Positions 13,980-17,134 of a stretch of DNA of 17,134 nucleotides are shown here, one piece after another. The DNA is from an uncultured Trueperaceae bacterium (GTDB lineage: Bacteria > Deinococcota > Deinococci > Deinococcales > Trueperaceae): positions 1 through 17,134 of the forward strand of contig CALDPK010000015.1 in assembly GCA_937911855.1 (NCBI GenBank), in the 5' to 3' direction. Position 1 is the stretch's first letter. Each line of letters begins with the position of its first letter. The notes under the pieces are model-generated. The model did not search any database and was not told where the DNA came from. It saw nothing but the letters and a program-made list of their open reading frames with translations. The translations under genes were made by a program, and so were the position numbers.

Positions 13980-14621
13980 TCAGTCCGGTCTGCCGTCCCG
14001 GTGGCGCTCAAGCAGTACCTGCGCCGGCCCTTCCAGGCTGCCGCCCTGCTCGTGCAGCAGAACGGTCAGGTGGAACAGCAGGTCGGCTGCCTCTCCGTAA
14101 AGCTCTTCCTGTCGCCCCTGCAGGGCGGCAACGATCGTCTCGCCCGCTTCTTCGACGACTTTCTGGGCGATATAGCCGATGCCGCGCTCGTGCAGGCTCG
14201 TGACGTAAGAGCCTTCAGGCAGTTCCTTCAGCCGGCTGCCGACCACCTCATCGAGGAGGCGCACGGCTTCCTGCTGGCTGCTCCGCTGTTCCTGGCCGCC
14301 GGGTTTGAGTTCGTTGAAGAAGCAGCTGCGCTCCCCGGTGTGGCACGCCGGTCCCGTCTGGCGTACCAGGTACAGCAGGGCGTCGCCATCACAGTCGACC
14401 CGGACGCCGGCTACTTCCTGGGTGTTGCCGCTGGTGGCGCCCTTGCGCCAAAGTTCCTGTCGCGAGCGGCTGAAGTAGTGGGCCTGACCGCTGGACAGGG
14501 TGAGGTCCAGGGCTTCGCGGTTCGCCCAGGCGAGCATGAGCACCTGGCCGTTCTCTGCGTCCTGGGCGATGACCGGCAGCAGCCCGTCCGGTCCGAAGCG
14601 TGGTTCGACTGTTTCTGACAT
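13980..14621 (-). CDS. hisIE: Bifunctional phosphoribosyl-AMP cyclohydrolase / phosphoribosyl-ATP pyrophosphatase
   Basis: Carries out steps 2 and 3 of histidine synthesis (PR-ATP to PR-AMP, then ring opening to ProFAR). The protein is 213 residues, the usual fused size. The HisI domain (about 1-108) has LWRKGATSGNTQ (58-69), DCDGDALL (76-83) with Asp76/78/80 as metal ligands and Cys77, and GPACHTGERSCFF (90-102) with Cys93 and Cys100 as zinc ligands. The HisE domain (about 120-207) has SYVTSLHERGIGYIAQKVVEEAGETIVAA (138-166) and EAADLLFHLTVLL (177-189). The start at ATG 14621 sits 7 nt after a TATCAT -10, implying a leaderless mRNA. Other his genes are not in the window, so it is a lone his locus here. 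It sits between rlmD-like and glpX on the same strand. Confidence 0.95.
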   Translation of the reverse strand: MSETVEPRFGPDGLLPVIAQDAENGQVLMLAWANREALDLTLSSGQAHYFSRSRQELWRKGATSGNTQEVAGVRVDCDGDALLYLVRQTGPACHTGERSCFFNELKPGGQEQRSSQQEAVRLLDEVVGSRLKELPEGSYVTSLHERGIGYIAQKVVEEAGETIVAALQGRQEELYGEAADLLFHLTVLLHEQGGSLEGPAQVLLERHRDGRPD

Positions 14622-14628
14622 GCCGCTG

Positions 14629-14634
14629 ATGATA
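14629..14634 (-). promoter_or_regulatory. -10 element of hisIE, probably leaderless
   Basis: The minus strand reads TATCAT at 14634-14629, then 7 nt (CAGCGGC) to ATG 14621. No Shine-Dalgarno is present. It lies in the 18-nt gap after the upstream methyltransferase stop. Confidence 0.5.
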
Positions 14635-14639
14635 TCCGT

Positions 14640-15878
14640 TCAGCGGCTCAGGTGCGAGAGCACCTCCACGTGGTGGGTGTGGGGCTGGAAGTCGAACGGT
14701 TCGACCAGGCCGAGTTTCCAGCCTTTGCTGACCAGGTCGGCCGTGTCGCGGGCCCAGGTGGCAGCGTCGCAGGATACGTAGATGAGCCGGCTGGCGTCGG
14801 AGGCGTGAACCAGGTCGCGCACTTCCCGGCCGAGTCCGCTGCGCGGCGGATCCACCGTGACCAGTTCCGCACCACGACCGAAGTCCGCCTGCTTCACGTC
14901 GCCACCTTCGAAGGTCACGTTCGTCAGTCCCAGCCGGCGGGCGTCGTTGCGGCCGCGTTCCACGCTGCTGCGGTCGATCTCGAAAGCGAACACGTTCTGG
15001 AAGCCTTCTGCCAGGTGGAAGGCGATTCCGCCACTGCCGGCGTAAAGGTCATGCACTTCGTGGCCGGTTCCTGCCACTTCCTTCAGCCTGCGGTACAGGA
15101 GCCCTGCGGCGGAGGCGTTGGGCTGGGCGAAGCTGCCGACGGTGACGGACAGTTCGTAGTCACCGAACTGCTGGCGCAGCTGCCTGACTCCGGCCAGCCG
15201 TTCGCTGCCACGCCGGAACCTGCCGCGCGGGTCATGCTGGGCATACGCCACGCCGGCCACACCGGTGTCGACCAGTTCGTGAGCGTACTGGATGAAGTTG
15301 CGGGCGCTGGCGCTGGCGATGAGTGCCACGATGGCCTCGCCGGAATCCACGCCGCGGATGGCAACCTGACGCACGCCCTTGGCCAGGCCGAGCTTCTGCA
15401 GTGCTTCCCACGCCTTCTGGATGGCGGGATTGGCTACCGGGTCGGCTTCCATCAGGACGACTTCGCTGGTGCCGGGCTTAAGGTAGCCGAGCCGGCCTTT
15501 CAGCACGATCGGCTGGACCGTGTTGCGGTACTGCCATCTTTCGGGTGACGCAACGGTTTCAGCAACCGTCACGGGTTCCGTGTCGCGGGGCAGGGCGCGC
15601 TGCAGGGCGTCGCGGACTATGTCCGCCTTGAGTTCGAGTTGCCGTTCGTAGCGAACGTAGTCCAGATTCAGGCCGGGATGGCGGGTGGGATCGATGCGGT
15701 CGTCGCTGGCTGACACGACGTCCGTGACGGTGCCCTGGGGAACGCCGGAAACGGTTTTGAGTTCCGTCGCCACGGTTTCGCCGGGCAGTCCGCCGTGCAC
15801 CAGGGCCAGTTGTCCGTCCGGCAGCCGCGCCAGGCAGGCTCCGCCATGCACCATGCGTTCAAGAAGAAGTTCCGTCAC
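14640..15878 (-). CDS. SAM-dependent RNA m5U methyltransferase (RlmD/RumA/TrmA family) without Fe-S cysteines
   Basis: Methylates C5 of uridine in rRNA or tRNA. The protein is 412 residues from GTG 15878. Residues 1-56 form a TRAM RNA-binding domain (GGACLARLPDGQLALVHGGLPGETV). A central RNA-binding part follows, then the SAM domain with DLYAGSGGIAF, VDPPRSGLG, the nucleophile Cys370 in YVSCDAATWARD, and the general base Glu405 in HHVEVLS. Where RumA-type enzymes have CPHF-type cysteines for a [4Fe-4S] cluster, this protein reads RHPGLNLDYVRYERQLELK (66-84) with none; apart from Cys15 I see no candidate ligands. GTG 15878 is chosen because a TACACT -10 ends 5 nt upstream; the frame is open to a GTG at 15914 whose extra 12 codons would overlap the promoter. 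The target nucleotide cannot be assigned. Confidence 0.88.
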   Translation of the reverse strand: MTELLLERMVHGGACLARLPDGQLALVHGGLPGETVATELKTVSGVPQGTVTDVVSASDDRIDPTRHPGLNLDYVRYERQLELKADIVRDALQRALPRDTEPVTVAETVASPERWQYRNTVQPIVLKGRLGYLKPGTSEVVLMEADPVANPAIQKAWEALQKLGLAKGVRQVAIRGVDSGEAIVALIASASARNFIQYAHELVDTGVAGVAYAQHDPRGRFRRGSERLAGVRQLRQQFGDYELSVTVGSFAQPNASAAGLLYRRLKEVAGTGHEVHDLYAGSGGIAFHLAEGFQNVFAFEIDRSSVERGRNDARRLGLTNVTFEGGDVKQADFGRGAELVTVDPPRSGLGREVRDLVHASDASRLIYVSCDAATWARDTADLVSKGWKLGLVEPFDFQPHTHHVEVLSHLSR

Positions 15879-15883
15879 GCTTA

Positions 15884-15889
15884 AGTGTA
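15884..15889 (-). promoter_or_regulatory. -10 element of the RNA methyltransferase gene
   Basis: The minus strand reads TACACT at 15889-15884, then 5 nt to GTG 15878. It sits in a 53-bp divergent intergenic region (15879-15931) opposite the next promoter, and no Shine-Dalgarno is seen. Confidence 0.45.
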
Positions 15890-15916
15890 ACCAGCCCCGG
15901 TTCTCACAGGTCACTT

Positions 15917-15925
15917 TGCTATACT
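15917..15925 (+). promoter_or_regulatory. Extended -10 promoter, leaderless, of the Pro/Glu-rich membrane-protein gene
   Basis: TGC followed by TATACT (15920-15925), then 6 nt (CCCCAC) to ATG 15932. This is the best match to an extended -10 in the window. There is no room for a Shine-Dalgarno between it and the start. Confidence 0.6.
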
Positions 15926-15931
15926 CCCCAC

Positions 15932-16780
15932 ATGAAACGGTCCGTTCAGGAAATAGTCGAACTCGTCGTGTTCGGGGCGATCGCCCTGTTGATCGGTACC
16001 GGTGTTCTCTGGCTTACAGGCTGGATTTTCACGGGCGCCGGCTGGCTCGCCCTTGCAATCACCGGCCTGCTCTGGCGGGTACTCATCGTTCTGGTGCCGC
16101 TGGTAATCGTGGCGGGCCTCATCTACTGGCTGGTCAACTACATGATGAAGCAGCGCCGTGAACAGGCTGCGGCCGCAGGAGCTGCTGGCGCCGCATCTGC
16201 AGCCAGCACTTCAGCCCGCCCGCCTGCCGGTGATCCTCACCCGGCCGGAAGCGGAACGCATGTTACCGATGCTGCTGTCACCACTGGCAGTGAGGTTGTT
16301 CCTGACACGGTTACCGCTGGTGACCCGGCCGACCAGTGGGCCGCCGGCACCGAACCAACAACCGTACCGGCCGAGCCCGCACCTCCTGAGCCGGCGTCCG
16401 GACCGGTCGCTCCGGCAGAACCTGTGGTGGACGAAGCGATGCCCGGAGAGACCGTCCCGATGGCGCCGGTGCCAGATGAAACGGTGCCCGGACCGACCGT
16501 TCCGGCGGAACCTGTACCCGACGAGCTGGCAGCTGAGCCCGCCCTTCCCGCCGAGCCTGCGTCGCATGACGAGCCACCCGCGCCGGCAGTTGCACCTGAA
16601 CCGGTGCCGGGTGAGTTCGTTCCTGCAGAGCCGGTGTACGGTGATCAGGCGTCAGAATCCGCGTCTGCGGACCGCCCTGCGGAGACCGGATCAGCACCTG
16701 AACCGGTTGCGCCTGCTGATGAGGCCGACCGCACTGACAACCCGGATGATGATCCGGACCGACCACTGCGTAACGGCTGA
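15932..16780 (+). CDS. Two-TM membrane protein with a long Pro/Ala/Glu-rich tail; function unknown
   Basis: 282 residues, no recognised family. Two hydrophobic segments (about 9-32 and 36-70) form a likely hairpin in the membrane, followed by MMKQRREQ, which suggests the tail is cytoplasmic. Residues about 75-282 are low-complexity: Ala-rich first, then acidic Pro/Ala/Glu with five copies of a PAEP core (for example VPAEPVPDE, VPAEPVYGD) in a loose repeat of 20-40 residues. The last 20 residues are very acidic (ADRTDNPDDDPDRP). Such tails are usually extended and disordered and could act as spacers or docking arms. The gene starts directly after a leaderless promoter and ends at the terminator at 16807. 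Confidence 0.75.
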   Translation: MKRSVQEIVELVVFGAIALLIGTGVLWLTGWIFTGAGWLALAITGLLWRVLIVLVPLVIVAGLIYWLVNYMMKQRREQAAAAGAAGAASAASTSARPPAGDPHPAGSGTHVTDAAVTTGSEVVPDTVTAGDPADQWAAGTEPTTVPAEPAPPEPASGPVAPAEPVVDEAMPGETVPMAPVPDETVPGPTVPAEPVPDELAAEPALPAEPASHDEPPAPAVAPEPVPGEFVPAEPVYGDQASESASADRPAETGSAPEPVAPADEADRTDNPDDDPDRPLRNG

Positions 16781-16806
16781 GAGCGGATTCAACCCGATAA
16801 CGAAAG

Positions 16807-16843
16807 TTGGCGCTGCCGGATGACCGGCAGCGCCAATTTGTTT
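16807..16843 (+). terminator. Intrinsic terminator between convergent genes
   Basis: A perfect 13-bp stem TTGGCGCTGCCGG (16807-16819) / CCGGCAGCGCCAA (16824-16836) with loop ATGA, followed by TTTGTTT. It lies 26 nt after the stop at 16780. The minus-strand permease gene ends at 16867 and may also use it, though its 3' side (ACTTTCG) is less U-rich. Confidence 0.88.
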
Positions 16844-16866
16844 GCAGTTCAGGGCGGCCCTGTGGC

Positions 16867-17134
16867 TCAGTCAGCCAGGCCCCGCGGGTCGAGCGCGTCG
16901 CGCAGGCCGTCGCCGACGAAGTTGAGTGCCAGCACGGTCAGCACGATGGCTATGCCCGGGAAGGTCACCGGGTAGTGGGCGTCACGCAGGTAGGCGCGTG
17001 CGCCGTTCAGGTCGGCTCCCCATTCGGGTGTTGGCGGCTGGGCGCCCATGCCCAGGAAGCTCAGGCCAGCTGCAGTGAGGATGGCGCCTGCCAGTGACAG
17101 GGTGATCTGAACGATGACCGGGCTCAGGGCGTTC
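16867..17134 (-). CDS. ABC transporter permease, DppC-type, C-terminal 88 residues (5' end off window)
   Basis: The last 88 residues of an inner-membrane permease of the peptide/nickel type. Visible: the end of the EAA-loop region (NALSPVIVQITLSL), then AAGLSFLGMGAQPPTPEWGADL, the family's signature before the last TM, and the C-terminal ALNFVGDGLRDALDPRG. It matches the C-terminus of the DppC-like permease at 9483-10547 closely in pattern but differs at many positions, so it belongs to a second transporter of the same class and is not a recent copy. The rest of its cassette would lie to the right of the window. Confidence 0.93.
   Translation of the reverse strand, partial: NALSPVIVQITLSLAGAILTAAGLSFLGMGAQPPTPEWGADLNGARAYLRDAHYPVTFPGIAIVLTVLALNFVGDGLRDALDPRGLAD

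Noticed and set aside
13928..14011. Cys-rich N-terminal extension of GlpX (MRSACRCDDCC)
   Set aside because: It overlaps the hisIE 3' end, is absent from the family as I know it, and the Cys codons coincide with the putative TGC-GATGAT promoter element.
12911..14203. Long plus-strand open frames (430 and 366 codons) opposite glpX and hisIE
   Set aside because: Both lie antisense to clearly identified genes, show no family motifs, and are the expected by-product of GC-rich codon use.
15879..15914. GTG start at 15914 for the RNA methyltransferase
   Set aside because: The extra codons cover the TACACT -10 and lie before the usual TRAM-domain start; GTG 15878 fits better.
1..17134. Mobile elements, CRISPR arrays, phage or toxin-antitoxin genes
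   Set aside because: No transposase or integrase motifs, no regular direct repeats with spacers, and no small paired ORFs with toxin-like features were seen on reading both strands.

Overview
The window is a GC-rich bacterial chromosome segment with dense housekeeping genes on both strands and no mobile elements, phage genes or CRISPR arrays. Several features fit Deinococcota, perhaps a Truepera-like lineage, but this is an inference. They are repeated extended -10 promoters placed 5-8 nt before start codons (leaderless transcription), an exported solute-binding protein with a type I signal peptide and no lipobox, a YtxJ-like bacilliredoxin, and a fused HisIE.

Layout. 1-3863 (minus): sucA-sucB, encoding the E1 and E2 subunits of 2-oxoglutarate dehydrogenase; sucB runs off the left edge. 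4029-5015 (plus), divergent from sucA: a PLP-dependent threonine/serine dehydratase-like enzyme. 5054-5664 (plus): a 15-codon leader ORF coupled to a gene for a single-pass membrane protein with a charged, Pro-rich tail. A perfect 15-bp bidirectional terminator separates this from 5747-6394 (minus), a YtxJ-like thioredoxin-fold protein that appears fused to a colicin-immunity-like helical domain. 6552-6644 (plus): tRNA-Ser(GGA).

6903-10547 (plus): a peptide-type ABC importer cassette made of a family 5 solute-binding protein and two permeases, with no ATPase gene. A strong hairpin lies between the binding-protein gene and the permease genes. 10596-11929 (plus): rph-rdgB, overlapping by 4 nt. 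11997-12863 (plus): an exported TPR protein. Its terminator hairpin is built into the last codons and stop of the convergent glpX (12905-13927, minus). Next come hisIE (13980-14621, minus) and an RlmD/TrmA-type RNA methyltransferase lacking the usual Fe-S cysteines (14640-15878, minus). Divergent from it is a two-TM protein with a long Pro/Ala/Glu-rich tail (15932-16780, plus), followed by a terminator and the 3' end of a second DppC-type permease (16867-17134, minus).

The genes serve central metabolism (TCA cycle, gluconeogenesis, histidine synthesis, amino-acid deamination), RNA and nucleotide quality control, peptide import, and thiol redox. They do not form one pathway. The best candidate for something undescribed is the YtxJ-like/immunity-like fusion. 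The most general signal is the leaderless promoter architecture shared by most transcription units.
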